From DAOUKH01 sp965261455 (GTDB lineage Bacteria > Chloroflexota > Dehalococcoidia > SHYB01), in contig OZ253453.1 of the NCBI GenBank assembly GCA_965261455.1, positions 372,001 to 436,000 of the forward strand: 64,000 bases of DNA, in the 5' to 3' direction. Position 1 is the stretch's first letter. Every line of letters starts with the position of its first letter. The notes under the pieces were generated by a model. It was not told where the DNA came from, ran no database searches, and saw nothing but the letters and a program-made list of their open reading frames with translations. Position numbers and translations under genes: made by a program. Shown here in pieces: positions 1 through 8,248 of this stretch.

Positions 1-344
1 AGCGGGATGTCGCTGATCACGTCGCCGTTGAAGGCGAAGAAGAGGCCGTCCTTGGGAAAGTGGGCCGCGGCGTTGCGGAGCGCGCCGCCGGTGCCCAAGG
101 GCTGGTCCTCGAAGACGTAGTCGACGCGGACGCCGAACTTCGATCCGTCGCCGAAGAACTCGGTGATCCGCTCGCGTAGGTGGCCGACGCAGAGGACGAA
201 GGAATCGACGCCGTGGCGTTTGAGCCACTCGATTTGCCACAGGAGGACCGGCTTCCCCGCTATGGGGATCATCGGCTTCGGCGTGGTGTCGGTGAGGGGG
301 CGGAGCCGCTTGCCGAATCCGCCGGCCAGGACGATGGCTTTCAC
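1..344 (-). CDS. Sugar-nucleotide transferase (NDP-sugar pyrophosphorylase), C-terminus beyond the window
   Basis: Transfers a nucleotide to a sugar 1-phosphate to give an activated NDP-sugar for cell-surface polysaccharide synthesis. Only the first 114 codons lie in the window. Reading leftward from a GTG at 342-344, the protein opens with KAIVLAGGFGKRLRPLT, the GxGxRLxPLT nucleotide-binding signature, followed by TPKPMIPIAGKPVL and later GTGGAL and FNGDV, the metal-binding Asp motif. A GGGAG ribosome site at 351-355 sits six bases before the GTG and decides the start. Whether it is a glucose-1-phosphate or mannose-1-phosphate enzyme cannot be told from this half. Confidence 0.9.
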   Translation of the reverse strand, partial: MKAIVLAGGFGKRLRPLTDTTPKPMIPIAGKPVLLWQIEWLKRHGVDSFVLCVGHLRERITEFFGDGSKFGVRVDYVFEDQPLGTGGALRNAAAHFPKDGLFFAFNGDVISDIP

Positions 345-500
345 GAAGATCTCCCAGGCGGAGCGGCGCGGCCTCCCCGCGCTAGCTTCCGTTGAGCGTG
401 CTGGACCACATGATGCGGTCGATGCCAATGGGCGTGGCGGTTCCCGATGCCGTGGGGGTCGGTGGCCCTCCCCTTGGCTGGATGATCGATCCTTCGCCGT

Positions 501-530
501 AGCCTAAAGGGTTCGATTCGGGAGTGTCAA
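501..530 (-). promoter_or_regulatory. Candidate promoter for the nucleotidyltransferase
   Basis: Minus-strand TTGACA (525-530) and TAGGCT (501-506) are 18 bases apart. The -35 is consensus and the -10 is weak. The predicted transcript would have a leader of about 150 bases before the GTG at 344. Confidence 0.45.
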
Positions 531-557
531 CGAGATTGTGAGGGGAGCGCCTGGCGG

Positions 558-990
558 CGCGCCCTTGGGGCGCGTGCCCTCTTTCAGTTTCCCCCAGAGG
601 GGGAAAGGTTTAGGGCGCTCTCCTTTGGGGGAGAGGCGGACTTCGATAAGCCGTGGCGGTTGCGAGGGGGCCCCTCATCTCAATCTTCTCCCGTTGGGAG
701 AAGAGGCAAGACCTCCCGGCCCCACCCCTCCGACGCGCCCTTGGGGCGCGTGCCCTCTTTCAGTTTCCCCCAGAGGGGGAAAGGTTTAGAGCGCTCTCCT
801 TTGGGGGAGAGGCGGACTTCGATAAGCCGTGGCGGTTGCGAGGGGGCCCCTCCTCTCAATCTTCCCCCGTTGGGAGAAGAGGCAAGACCTCCCGGCCCCA
901 CCCCTCCGACGCGCCCTTGGGGCGCGTGCCCTCTTTCAGTTTCCCCCAGAGGGGGAAAGGTTTAGGGCGCTCTCCTTTGGGGGAGAGAGT
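558..990. repeat. Tandem repeat, 176-bp unit, about 2.4 copies
   Basis: The block starting CGCGCCCTTGGGGCGCG recurs at 558, 734 and 910, an exact 176-base period, and the third copy is cut short near 987. Each unit holds inverted-repeat hairpins (CCCCCAGAGGGGG, CTCCTTTGGGGGAG, TTCTCCCGTTGGGAGAA). Reading frames inside it are shadows of the repeat. The same hairpin modules occur singly elsewhere in the window, so this is a local amplification of a dispersed element just upstream of the tRNA. Confidence 0.85.
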
Positions 991-1038
991 GGGGGCAGGG
1001 TGTAAAATGGTGAACCGGCGCCTTCATGCGCCGATTTT

Positions 1039-1113
1039 GCCACGGTAGCTCAGTGGTAGAGCAGCTGTTTCGTAAACAGCAGGTCGTCGGTTCGATCCCG
1101 ACCCGTGGCTCCA
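1039..1113 (+). tRNA. tRNA-Thr (anticodon CGT)
   Basis: Full cloverleaf: acceptor GCCACGG (1039-1045) pairs with CCGTGGC (1103-1109). The D-arm contains AGCTCAGTGGTAGAGC, and the anticodon stem GCTGT/ACAGC encloses loop TTCGTAA with anticodon CGT at 1071-1073. The T-arm is GTCGGTTCGATCCCGAC. The discriminator is T1110, and CCA is encoded at 1111-1113. It reads the threonine codon ACG, frequent in this GC-rich genome. Confidence 0.96.
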
Positions 1114-1285
1114 TGAATCCCTGAGAGGACCGGAGGCGTATGTCCCTTATGCTATACTCGATTACGGCAGGAATCGGACTTCCCCAGGATCGACCCTCTC
1201 GACCGGCCCGGCCCGCTTCGATGTTTGCGCGACCCCCAGCTTGGGCTGCATACGGATACTCTCCAACGCGACGTAACGTATAAAC

Positions 1286-2617
1286 GTGCCGAGATTCTTC
1301 CAGATAGGTCCACCGAGCCGCGGCGGGAACCGCATTCTGTGGAACATCGCCCTCCTGAGCGATAAGTTCAGCAGGTGGGCGGGCCGTAATCCCCTCCCCG
1401 CGATGGCCCTGATCGGGGCCGTGGTCGCCGGCGTGGTCCTCGCGGCCCTGTTGACCGTCCCCGGTTCGCCGCTGGGCAATCCCTCACCGACCGAGACACC
1501 GACGCCGATGGCCAGGGCCACGTCGTCGCCGACCCCGACGCCCACGGCCACCATCACGCCGACGCCGACTCCGACGGCCACCGCGACGCCGACGGCGACG
1601 CCGACACCCACGCCGACCGTGACACCCACGGCCACACCCACCGCGACGCCGACGGCGACGGCGACCGTCACACCGATTCCGACAGCGACACCTACGCCGA
1701 CGCCGACCGCGACGCCGACCCCTACGCCTGAGCCGACGCCGACGCCTACCCCGACAGAGACACCCGTGCCCACCGAGACGCCCACGCCGGAGGCCACGCC
1801 CACGCCGGTGATCATCGTCGTGACGGCGACGCCGCGGGCCACGCCCACGCCGGTTCCCACGAACACGCCGGTGGCGACGGCTACGCCCAGCGTCACGAAC
1901 ACACCCACGCCCACGCCGTCGGCGACGCCCCGCGCCACGCCCACGCCTGCGTCGGCGCAGGATATCGCTTTCGTGGAAACCCTTAAGGACTATTCGGGCG
2001 CCGGTCCTCAGACCACGATGCTTCCCTTCGTCTACACAGGGTCGGGGTCGTCGGTGCTCTTCGACGTCAGATATCAGGGATCAGACCCCTTTAGGATATT
2101 CGTCGTCGACGCTATCGGCGGTGACTATGAACGGCTCTTGACGACGGACCGTCCAAACGGTCCCTATACGGGTGTGCGCGCACTTTCCTACCGCAACAAC
2201 ACGTTTGAGGAGCATACCGAGGAGATCGCGGCCTTCAAGATTCGAGTCGAGGGTGAAGGCGCCTGGCAGGTGCGGGTCGGCCTTCCGGCCTTGGCGGCGA
2301 ACGCGATCACCTCAGCGACGGGATCGGGCGACAAGGTCATCGGACCGTTCAACTTGACCAGCACGAACCCGTCCACCGGCGACTTCATTTTCGAGGTTAC
2401 CCACGCGGGGGCGAAGTTCTCGGCCCGGCTGATCGCCTGGGATGGGACGCCGCAGCAGCTGATACCGCCACAGACCTCGTCCTTCACGAACCGTAGACGT
2501 CCAGTGAACGTCTACGCCCCGGGGAATGCCGACAAGGGCCCCGACGACTTGCCCTACGGCAGCTACGTGCTCGCCATTCAGGCGGACGGTCCTTGGACGG
2601 TGCGGCTGATCGATTGA
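1286..2617 (+). CDS. Membrane-anchored protein with long Thr/Pro-rich linker and C-terminal beta-rich domain
   Basis: 443 residues. A short cytoplasmic N-terminus is followed by one hydrophobic segment (about residues 40-60, AGVVLAALL). Next comes a low-complexity Thr/Pro repeat of about 160 residues (TPTPTATPTP type), then a compact domain of about 210 residues with alternating beta-like strands. It is probably an extracytoplasmic domain held away from the membrane by the linker. No catalytic motif is recognised. The GTG at 1286 is the first possible start, because an in-frame stop lies at 1274-1276. There is no Shine-Dalgarno sequence, and a TATACT hexamer at 1153-1158 could be the -10. The large reading frame on the opposite strand is a shadow of the repeats. 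Confidence 0.8.
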   Translation: MPRFFQIGPPSRGGNRILWNIALLSDKFSRWAGRNPLPAMALIGAVVAGVVLAALLTVPGSPLGNPSPTETPTPMARATSSPTPTPTATITPTPTPTATATPTATPTPTPTVTPTATPTATPTATATVTPIPTATPTPTPTATPTPTPEPTPTPTPTETPVPTETPTPEATPTPVIIVVTATPRATPTPVPTNTPVATATPSVTNTPTPTPSATPRATPTPASAQDIAFVETLKDYSGAGPQTTMLPFVYTGSGSSVLFDVRYQGSDPFRIFVVDAIGGDYERLLTTDRPNGPYTGVRALSYRNNTFEEHTEEIAAFKIRVEGEGAWQVRVGLPALAANAITSATGSGDKVIGPFNLTSTNPSTGDFIFEVTHAGAKFSARLIAWDGTPQQLIPPQTSSFTNRRRPVNVYAPGNADKGPDDLPYGSYVLAIQADGPWTVRLID

Positions 2618-2624
2618 GGCGCGG

Positions 2625-3605
2625 TTAGGGCGCGCCGGGAACCTCGAGTTGGTCGAGCCAGGTCTTGGCCGAGTCCGCGCCGAATTCTAGGAGCGCGTTC
2701 CTGCGTGGCAGGAGCCTTGCCCGGAGTTCCTCTGCGCTGTGCCCGTGCAGGCCGCGTCGAGCCGCGGCGACGAAGGCCTCTTCCGTCGAAGCGGCGGTCT
2801 GGGTCGCGGCGGCAAGGGCGAGCAAGGCGCTGAGGTTATCCTGGTAGGCCTCCATCGCCAACAGAACCGCCAACTGGCGCTCGATTCTATCCAGCGGGCC
2901 GCTGAACGGCTCGGCCTTGGCCAGAGCGCCCTGAAGTCCCGCATCATCCATCCAGTCGTTGTGGCGGGCGGCGAGGGTGGAGACGATGAGGTGGAGGTTG
3001 AGGTTCGCGTCGTGGCGGGGCGCGACGTCGGTTACGTAGTTGAGCTCGCGCTCGATGAAGGGCGGGAGCGAGCGGAGAAACCACTCGGCGACGGCCGGGG
3101 CGCGGGCGCCGCGAGGGCTCAACCGCAACTGGCCGTGCCAATCGAGGAACATCTGGAGCGTGCGGGGGTCGGGGTGGTTCCCTGAGCCGCGGACGTCGAG
3201 GCGGTTGAGCCCCGACGCCCATTCACGCATGCGGGGCTCGTCCATGGTCCGGAACGATGGGTAATCCAGAAAGAGCGAGTCGCAGTCCCAAGGCCGGGGA
3301 GCGTCGGCCCGCGACGCGAAGTCGTCCCGCCCGACGATGATAGCGTGGAGGTGCGGCGCGGGGCGGCGGTACGCATCGACGATGCGCTCCACGCGGACGA
3401 GGGCGAGCAGGTGGCCGTCGTCGTCGACCTTGGCGTAGCCGCACTCGCCGACTTGAAGGCCGCGGAACTGGCCGCCTTGGACGTCGTCGAAGAACTTTCG
3501 CAGAAAGGACGAGAACAGCTTCGTGGCGGGCTGAACCTCGGGCAGAAGCCGCTGCACTCGTCCCTCTGGGAGGTACGAGATGATGGTGTGGCCGCGGATG
3601 ATCAC
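2625..3605 (-). CDS. Uncharacterised partner of the adjacent GTPase
   Basis: 326 residues from the GTG at 3603-3605, whose first bases overlap the TGA of the preceding GTPase gene as GTGA, so the two are translationally coupled. An open frame continues upstream to 3746, but that part is antisense-like and the overlap decides the start. The protein opens with an IIRGHTIISYLPEG segment that looks beta-rich. A helical C-terminal half follows, with a long Ala/Leu-rich helix near residues 235-300. No transmembrane segment and no known catalytic motif are seen. The coupling suggests an effector, adaptor or activating protein for the GTPase. I do not recognise the family; a distant relation to GTPase-associated proteins of bacterial conflict systems is a guess. 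Confidence 0.7.
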   Translation of the reverse strand: MIIRGHTIISYLPEGRVQRLLPEVQPATKLFSSFLRKFFDDVQGGQFRGLQVGECGYAKVDDDGHLLALVRVERIVDAYRRPAPHLHAIIVGRDDFASRADAPRPWDCDSLFLDYPSFRTMDEPRMREWASGLNRLDVRGSGNHPDPRTLQMFLDWHGQLRLSPRGARAPAVAEWFLRSLPPFIERELNYVTDVAPRHDANLNLHLIVSTLAARHNDWMDDAGLQGALAKAEPFSGPLDRIERQLAVLLAMEAYQDNLSALLALAAATQTAASTEEAFVAAARRGLHGHSAEELRARLLPRRNALLEFGADSAKTWLDQLEVPGAP

Positions 3606-4480
3606 CTTGCTAAGCGGTGGAGCCAATCTACGAAGTGGTCGTAGCTTTCTTCGGGGTACACGGGAAGCCGCTCCGCGGTGCCGGGATCGACGACGATCTT
3701 GAATTCGCCTTCCTTCCCCGTCGCGTCGTCCGGAGGCACCCGCCACTCGGTGTAGCTGAGAAAGTGCTGCAGCGGTTCGCCGACGGAGGAGCCGACCTCG
3801 ACGTTAAGGGTAGGAACGAAGTGAGCGGCGAGCTGCTCGGCGGTGGGCTCGTTGCCGAAGATCCTGCCGAGCTCGTAGCGCACCTCGTCGGCCTTGGTGA
3901 AGATGAAGCCGGCGAAGGTGATGGGGGGGAGGTCGTTCTTCGTCTTGTAGGCGCGGAGGTTCTGGTAGAAACGGCGGTACTCGATGTCGCCGGACCCCTC
4001 GCGCATCTCGCGGACGAGGCTGAAGACGAAGCACAGAGCCTCGGCGCGGAAGACGGTCTCGTGAATGTGGGTGAGCTCTTCCGAGGGGATGTTGAACTGG
4101 TTCTGGGCCTCGGCGATGAGGCTCTGGTAATCGATCTGCCCGCGGCTCTCGCTCATGATCTTCATGGTGGCGGAAAGGGCTTCGCCGGCGACGTCCATCA
4201 GCGGGATGGCGAGCCGCTTCTTCCTGAAGAACCCAGGGAACTTCAGGTCGAGGCGGGCCTCGAAGATCTTGTCGGGCGGCGTGGGGAGCAGGGGCACGCC
4301 GGCACGGAGGCTGTTGGCGCAACCCGCAATGTCGAACTCGTTCGAGTCGACGTCGATGAGCACCTCCATGCGGCGTTTCGCCGCCACTCTGATGAGGTGC
4401 ATGTAGAGGAGCGCGGCGAAGTGACTCTTCCCCGAGCCGGTGTATCCGACGACAGCCATTCGTTTGTCTGCTGGGGCCAC
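3602..4480 (-). CDS. P-loop GTPase of an uncharacterised family
   Basis: 292 residues. The G1/Walker A is GYTGSGKS (residues 12-19), the G3 motif is DVAGE (96-100) and the G4 motif is TKAD (195-198), so a GTPase is strongly supported. Residues 70-95 carry a basic patch, and residues 100-145 form an insert between G3 and the next strand. No membrane segment is seen. The GTG at 4478-4480 is chosen because GGAAGGA lies ten bases upstream and the preceding gene stops two bases earlier; the upstream extension to 4552 overlaps that gene. It overlaps its downstream partner by GTGA. The layout recalls the double-GTPase (DO-GTPase) proteins described in predicted conflict systems, but the assignment is tentative. 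Confidence 0.8.
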   Translation of the reverse strand: MAPADKRMAVVGYTGSGKSHFAALLYMHLIRVAAKRRMEVLIDVDSNEFDIAGCANSLRAGVPLLPTPPDKIFEARLDLKFPGFFRKKRLAIPLMDVAGEALSATMKIMSESRGQIDYQSLIAEAQNQFNIPSEELTHIHETVFRAEALCFVFSLVREMREGSGDIEYRRFYQNLRAYKTKNDLPPITFAGFIFTKADEVRYELGRIFGNEPTAEQLAAHFVPTLNVEVGSSVGEPLQHFLSYTEWRVPPDDATGKEGEFKIVVDPGTAERLPVYPEESYDHFVDWLHRLAR

Positions 4481-4482
4481 GG

Positions 4483-5571
4483 TTAGTTCGTCCTTCCTAC
4501 TAGGGCCGGCGCCGCGCCGAGTTCGTCGTCGGCGCGGGACTCGAGTCCGCATGCTTGGGCGATCAACTCGTACGAGCGAACGCGGTCTTCAAAATGGTAA
4601 CAGTTGGTGACGATGCCGATGTCGTTAGTGTTATACGACGCGGCGGCCTCCATCAGACGTGCGTGGACGTCCTCGGGGCCGCCGTCGACGGGCTGCGGCC
4701 CGGAGCGGCCGGAGATGTAGGTCATCTGCTGCGGGGTGAACTCGAACGTCGAGGCCTCCTCGGGCGGATAGAGGCCGGGTTCGAGTTTGAGGTTGAGGTA
4801 CCGCGCCGCGCGCATCAGGTTGCGGCTGCTACCCAGGAACACGGCCTCCTCGCGGGTGGGAGCGCAGAGAAGCTGCACCGTCACGTTCAGCCTGGGCTCG
4901 GCGCAAAAGCGCGAGGGTTTGAACTCGTCGCGATAGAGTTCGGCGATGAAGGGCCCATGATCGCCGGTGAAGCCGAAGAAGTCGGCGTAGGAGAAGGGCA
5001 GGCCGAGGGTGGCGGCGAGGCGGGCGCTGTAGTCGGATGAGCCGAGTAGCCAGACTTCGGGGGCCGTTCCGCGGTCGGGCCCCGGCTGCGGCCTAATGCT
5101 GCGGAAGCGGTGGTCGGGGTCGTCGAAGCCGTGCAGGAAGCCGAGGAGGTCGCCCACCTGCCGGGGAAAGGCGCGGACATCGGCCATGGGGCGGGGGTCG
5201 GCGAGAGCGGCGGCGGTGTACTGGTCGCTGCCCGGCGCGCGGCCGATGCCGAGGTCGATGCGCCCCGGAAAGAAGGAATCGAGCATCTTGAACTGCTCCG
5301 CCACCTTGAGGGAGGCGTAGTGCGTGAGCATGACGCCTCCGCTTCCCACCCTGATCCTGCTTGTCGCCGCGCCGATCTGTCCGATGAGAATCTCCGGCGC
5401 GGCGCCGCTGAACGAGCCGGTATTGTGGTGCTCGGCGACCCAGTAGCGGGCGTATCCGAACCGCTCCACCGCCTGGGCCAGCTTCACCGATTCACCAAGC
5501 GCCTCCGCGGCAGCGCCGCCACGGCGCACCGGCGATTGATCGACGACGCTGAGGACTAACTCGCTCTTCAC
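4483..5571 (-). CDS. LLM-class flavin-dependent oxidoreductase (MsnO8-like)
   Basis: 362 residues, the usual length for a luciferase-like monooxygenase fold. Expected features are an early SVVDQSPV strand, YWVAEHHN with the paired His residues, a GSGGVMLTHY segment, and GRIDLGIGRAPGSD, the family's flavin-site signature. It would use reduced FMN to oxidise a small organic substrate, which is unknown. The start is GTG at 5569-5571, preceded by GGGAG. It ends two bases before the GTPase gene and is probably co-transcribed with it, although a functional link is not evident. Confidence 0.88.
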   Translation of the reverse strand: MKSELVLSVVDQSPVRRGGAAAEALGESVKLAQAVERFGYARYWVAEHHNTGSFSGAAPEILIGQIGAATSRIRVGSGGVMLTHYASLKVAEQFKMLDSFFPGRIDLGIGRAPGSDQYTAAALADPRPMADVRAFPRQVGDLLGFLHGFDDPDHRFRSIRPQPGPDRGTAPEVWLLGSSDYSARLAATLGLPFSYADFFGFTGDHGPFIAELYRDEFKPSRFCAEPRLNVTVQLLCAPTREEAVFLGSSRNLMRAARYLNLKLEPGLYPPEEASTFEFTPQQMTYISGRSGPQPVDGGPEDVHARLMEAAASYNTNDIGIVTNCYHFEDRVRSYELIAQACGLESRADDELGAAPALVGRTN

Positions 5572-5663
5572 TAAAAAACTCCCAACTAACGCTATCTGAG
5601 GGGCCCGCTTCGGTCAAGACTTCGCGTGCTTCGTTCTGGGGACCGGAACCGGCGGCGCGCGGG

Positions 5664-6914
5664 TCAGGGCCGGCCCGAAAAGCGGGGCTTGGGAAGGAGG
5701 GCGAAGACGGGGGCGGTGAGGAACAACAGGCCGCCGAGGGCGAAGAGCCCGATCCGGTAGTCGTCGGTCCGATCGAAGATGACTCCCAGGAGGAGCGGCC
5801 CTACTAGGCCCCCCATGATGGCGGGGAACTCGACGAGTCCCATGATCGAAGCGAATCGAGCCGTTCCCATCCAGTCCGCGATGGATGTCACCCGCAAGGG
5901 AACGAGCGCACCGTGGCCGAAGCCGATGAGGACGACGTAGAGGGCGGCAGTCCAGAGACTCGTGACGTATTCGAGGGCGACGACGCCGAGCCCCACCAGG
6001 ACGAGCACGACGGAGAGTTGCAACCGCTTGTCCACGCGGTCGCCGATGAAGGCGTAGGGGCTCCGTCCCAGGACGAGACCGAACACCATGGAGGAGGCCA
6101 CGAACGTGGCCTCCCTGAAGGTCCACCCCGATTCTTCCAGGTGCTCCACCTGATGAATGAGGATAGCCTGGACGGCCATAAGCTCGACCGCCATGCCCAG
6201 CGAAAGTACCCAGAACGCCTTCGAGTGCAGGGCTTCGGCCACCGAGAGACCGATGGCGCCGGAGTGGGGCGCGGGGGCGCCGGCGGCGGCGGGGAGGTCG
6301 CCGTCGGGGTGGAGGCCGTAGGGCTCGGGCCGGTGCCGGATGAGCAGGCAGAGCGGAAGCCCAACCACCAGCATGACCACGCCGACGAGGAGGGCGGCAG
6401 TGTCCCAGCCGTACCGGTCGATGATGAGTCCGAGGCCCAGCACCAGGGCCCCGGCGGCAGGGGTGCCGCTCCACACGATGGCCAGCACCTTACTGCGGTT
6501 GCGCCGGAACCAGTTGACCAGGGCCGCGTTGAACGCCGTTCCCACGCCCACGCTCATGCCGGTGGAGATCACGATGAGCGCGGCGTAGAACTGCCAGAGC
6601 TCGGTAATCTGGCTGAAAAGCAGGAAGCCGACACCGATCATCAACACGCCCGAGAGCGCCATCACCCGCGAGCCCACGCGGTCCACCATGAAGCCGGCAA
6701 TGGGTTGGATTAGGCCACCCTGCACGCGTTGAAAGGAGAAGGCGGCGGCGGTCGCGGTGCTGCTCCAGCCGAAAACGGAGCGCAGTTCGGCGAAGAAGAG
6801 GCCGAAGCCGAAGACGGTGCCCGCCGTCAGCGTGGCGATGGTGAAGCAGGCCCCGACGATGTACCAGCCGAAGAAGATTGGGGCGCGCCCTCCCGCGGCG
6901 GACTGGTCCGCTAT
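5664..6914 (-). CDS. MFS transporter (oxalate/formate or monocarboxylate-carrier-like), apparent ATA start
   Basis: 416 residues if read from codon ATA at 6912-6914. That frame opens into FFGWYIVGACFTIATLT, a good first membrane helix, and continues without a break into the body of the protein. Starting at the first ordinary start (GTG 6725) would delete roughly the first 63 residues. A strong Shine-Dalgarno GGGAGG (6922-6927) lies exactly seven bases before the ATA. About twelve membrane helices are visible, with the carrier-type loop VDRVGSR between helices 2 and 3 and RHRPEPYGL in the central loop. The ATA may be a real rare start or a single-base change or error from ATG. Confidence 0.85.
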   Translation of the reverse strand: MADQSAAGGRAPIFFGWYIVGACFTIATLTAGTVFGFGLFFAELRSVFGWSSTATAAAFSFQRVQGGLIQPIAGFMVDRVGSRVMALSGVLMIGVGFLLFSQITELWQFYAALIVISTGMSVGVGTAFNAALVNWFRRNRSKVLAIVWSGTPAAGALVLGLGLIIDRYGWDTAALLVGVVMLVVGLPLCLLIRHRPEPYGLHPDGDLPAAAGAPAPHSGAIGLSVAEALHSKAFWVLSLGMAVELMAVQAILIHQVEHLEESGWTFREATFVASSMVFGLVLGRSPYAFIGDRVDKRLQLSVVLVLVGLGVVALEYVTSLWTAALYVVLIGFGHGALVPLRVTSIADWMGTARFASIMGLVEFPAIMGGLVGPLLLGVIFDRTDDYRIGLFALGGLLFLTAPVFALLPKPRFSGRP

Positions 6915-6968
6915 GGGCGTACCTCCCTTTGGTGGTTGGTGGGGGAAGGGCGTCCTGCGGGCGCCGAC

Positions 6969-7100
6969 GCGCCTAGCGGCGCGTGCCCTCTCTCAGTCTC
7001 CCCCAGAGGGGGAGAGGTTTGTGGTAGCCCTCTCGCGGTCTCCCCCAGAGGGGAAGAGGTCCGCCTTCTCTCCGTTGCCCCCAGAGGGGGAAAGGCCGGA
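6969..7100. repeat. Dispersed GC-rich palindromic repeat cluster
   Basis: Three consecutive variants of the hairpin CTCCCCCAGAGGGGGAGAG lie between the convergent-side ends of two minus-strand units. They match the module in the 558-990 tandem repeat. No gene is seen in 6915-7140. Confidence 0.75.
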
Positions 7101-7140
7101 AGGGGAGAGCTTGGAAGGAGGAGCGGCATTGTCGAACGAG

Positions 7141-8136
7141 CTAAGGGACGATGCTGACTTTGATTGACTCGGTCGACTTGTCCAGCGCGGTCTTGAAGGC
7201 GTCGTCGGCGCGGTCGAGAGGGAAGCGGTGGGTGGACAGCTTTTCCAGGTCGGCGGCGTAGCGGGGGAGCATGGCTACGGCTGCGCCGAACTCGGAGCCC
7301 CGGCGGGTGCGTCCGTAGGCGAGCGAGGCGGTGAGGTGGAGCTCCTTCGAGAGCAGCAGCAGCGGCGAGATCTCGACGGTCTCGCGGTTGAACGAGCCCA
7401 GGACGACGATCGTGCCGCCCTTGCGGGCGCAGAGCATGCTCAGGGCAATCGTGTCCGCCGTCCCGCCGACGGTCTCGTAGACCACGTCGGGCATGTTGTC
7501 CGCCGACCAGTCCTCGGCCTCGTCTTCGCCGATCGCTTCGAGGCCGAGCGCCTCGGCGCAGGCTCGTTGGTGGGGGTAGCGCGCCGTGATGGCGACGTGG
7601 CGCGCCCGGTCGCGCGCCAGCAGGCCGGTCACGAGTCCGATGGCCCCGGCGCCGAGTACGAGCGCGCGGCTGTCGGGTTCGAGCGGCCCCACGTGTATCC
7701 CCCGCACGCCGACGGCCAGCGGCTCGGCCTGCGATGCGACGTGCGTGGGGACGGAGGGATCGACGGGGTGCAGCGTGTAACGGGGAACGACGACGGAATC
7801 GGCGGCACCGCCGTCGACGAAGATGCCGATGGTCCGGTAGCCGGCGCAGAACTGCGGCATCCCGCCCAGGCAGAACTCGCAGGTGCGGCAGTGGATGGTG
7901 GGGTCGACGGCGTAGAGGGCGTCGGCGAGCCCCGCGCCTCCTTCGGCGATCACGCCGGCGAACTCGTGGCCGGGGCAGACGCCGCGCCCGTACCAGGCGG
8001 TTTGCCGGTAGATGTGGAGATCGGTGCCGCAGATGCCGCAGGAGGCGACGTTGAGGCGCACCCACTCGTCGGGCAGCGGCGGCGGCTCGACATCGACGAC
8101 GGCGAGGCCGTCGTCGGTATAGCGGGCCTGTCTCAC
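7141..8136 (-). CDS. Zinc-dependent alcohol/sorbitol-type dehydrogenase
   Basis: 331 residues, medium-chain dehydrogenase family; oxidises an alcohol with NAD(P). Catalytic zinc ligands are Cys36 in GICGTDLH and His57-Glu58 in CPGHE. The structural zinc cysteines are at 83, 86, 89 and 97 (HCRTCEFC...C). The Rossmann motif is LGAGAIGL near residue 160. Start is GTG 8134-8136 with AGGAGG six bases upstream. Sequence resembles threonine/sorbitol dehydrogenase-type enzymes, but the substrate cannot be assigned. Confidence 0.88.
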   Translation of the reverse strand: MRQARYTDDGLAVVDVEPPPLPDEWVRLNVASCGICGTDLHIYRQTAWYGRGVCPGHEFAGVIAEGGAGLADALYAVDPTIHCRTCEFCLGGMPQFCAGYRTIGIFVDGGAADSVVVPRYTLHPVDPSVPTHVASQAEPLAVGVRGIHVGPLEPDSRALVLGAGAIGLVTGLLARDRARHVAITARYPHQRACAEALGLEAIGEDEAEDWSADNMPDVVYETVGGTADTIALSMLCARKGGTIVVLGSFNRETVEISPLLLLSKELHLTASLAYGRTRRGSEFGAAVAMLPRYAADLEKLSTHRFPLDRADDAFKTALDKSTESIKVSIVP

Positions 8137-8248
8137 GGCGCGCCTCCTGGGTTTAGCTCTTCAGGGGTTGTCGGCGATTCTACGGGGCGCAAACCACGCG
8201 CGCAACGTGAGCCGGACCTCCTGCGACATAATGGGGTGGGCGGTGCTC

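Noticed and set aside
382..460. Minus-strand frame ending GIDRIMWSSTLNGS, similar in style to an amidohydrolase metal-site block
   Set aside because: Too short, no start, and no further similarity to the amidohydrolase at 62943; probably chance.
653..1048. Open frames of 100-130 codons across the 176-bp repeat
   Set aside because: They are repeat translations with no gene-like features.
1162..1944. 260-residue Gly/Val-rich frame on the minus strand, opposite the Thr/Pro linker
   Set aside because: It is the antisense reading of the Thr/Pro codons; the same happens opposite the cyclophilin linkers (21807-22232, 23386-23739).
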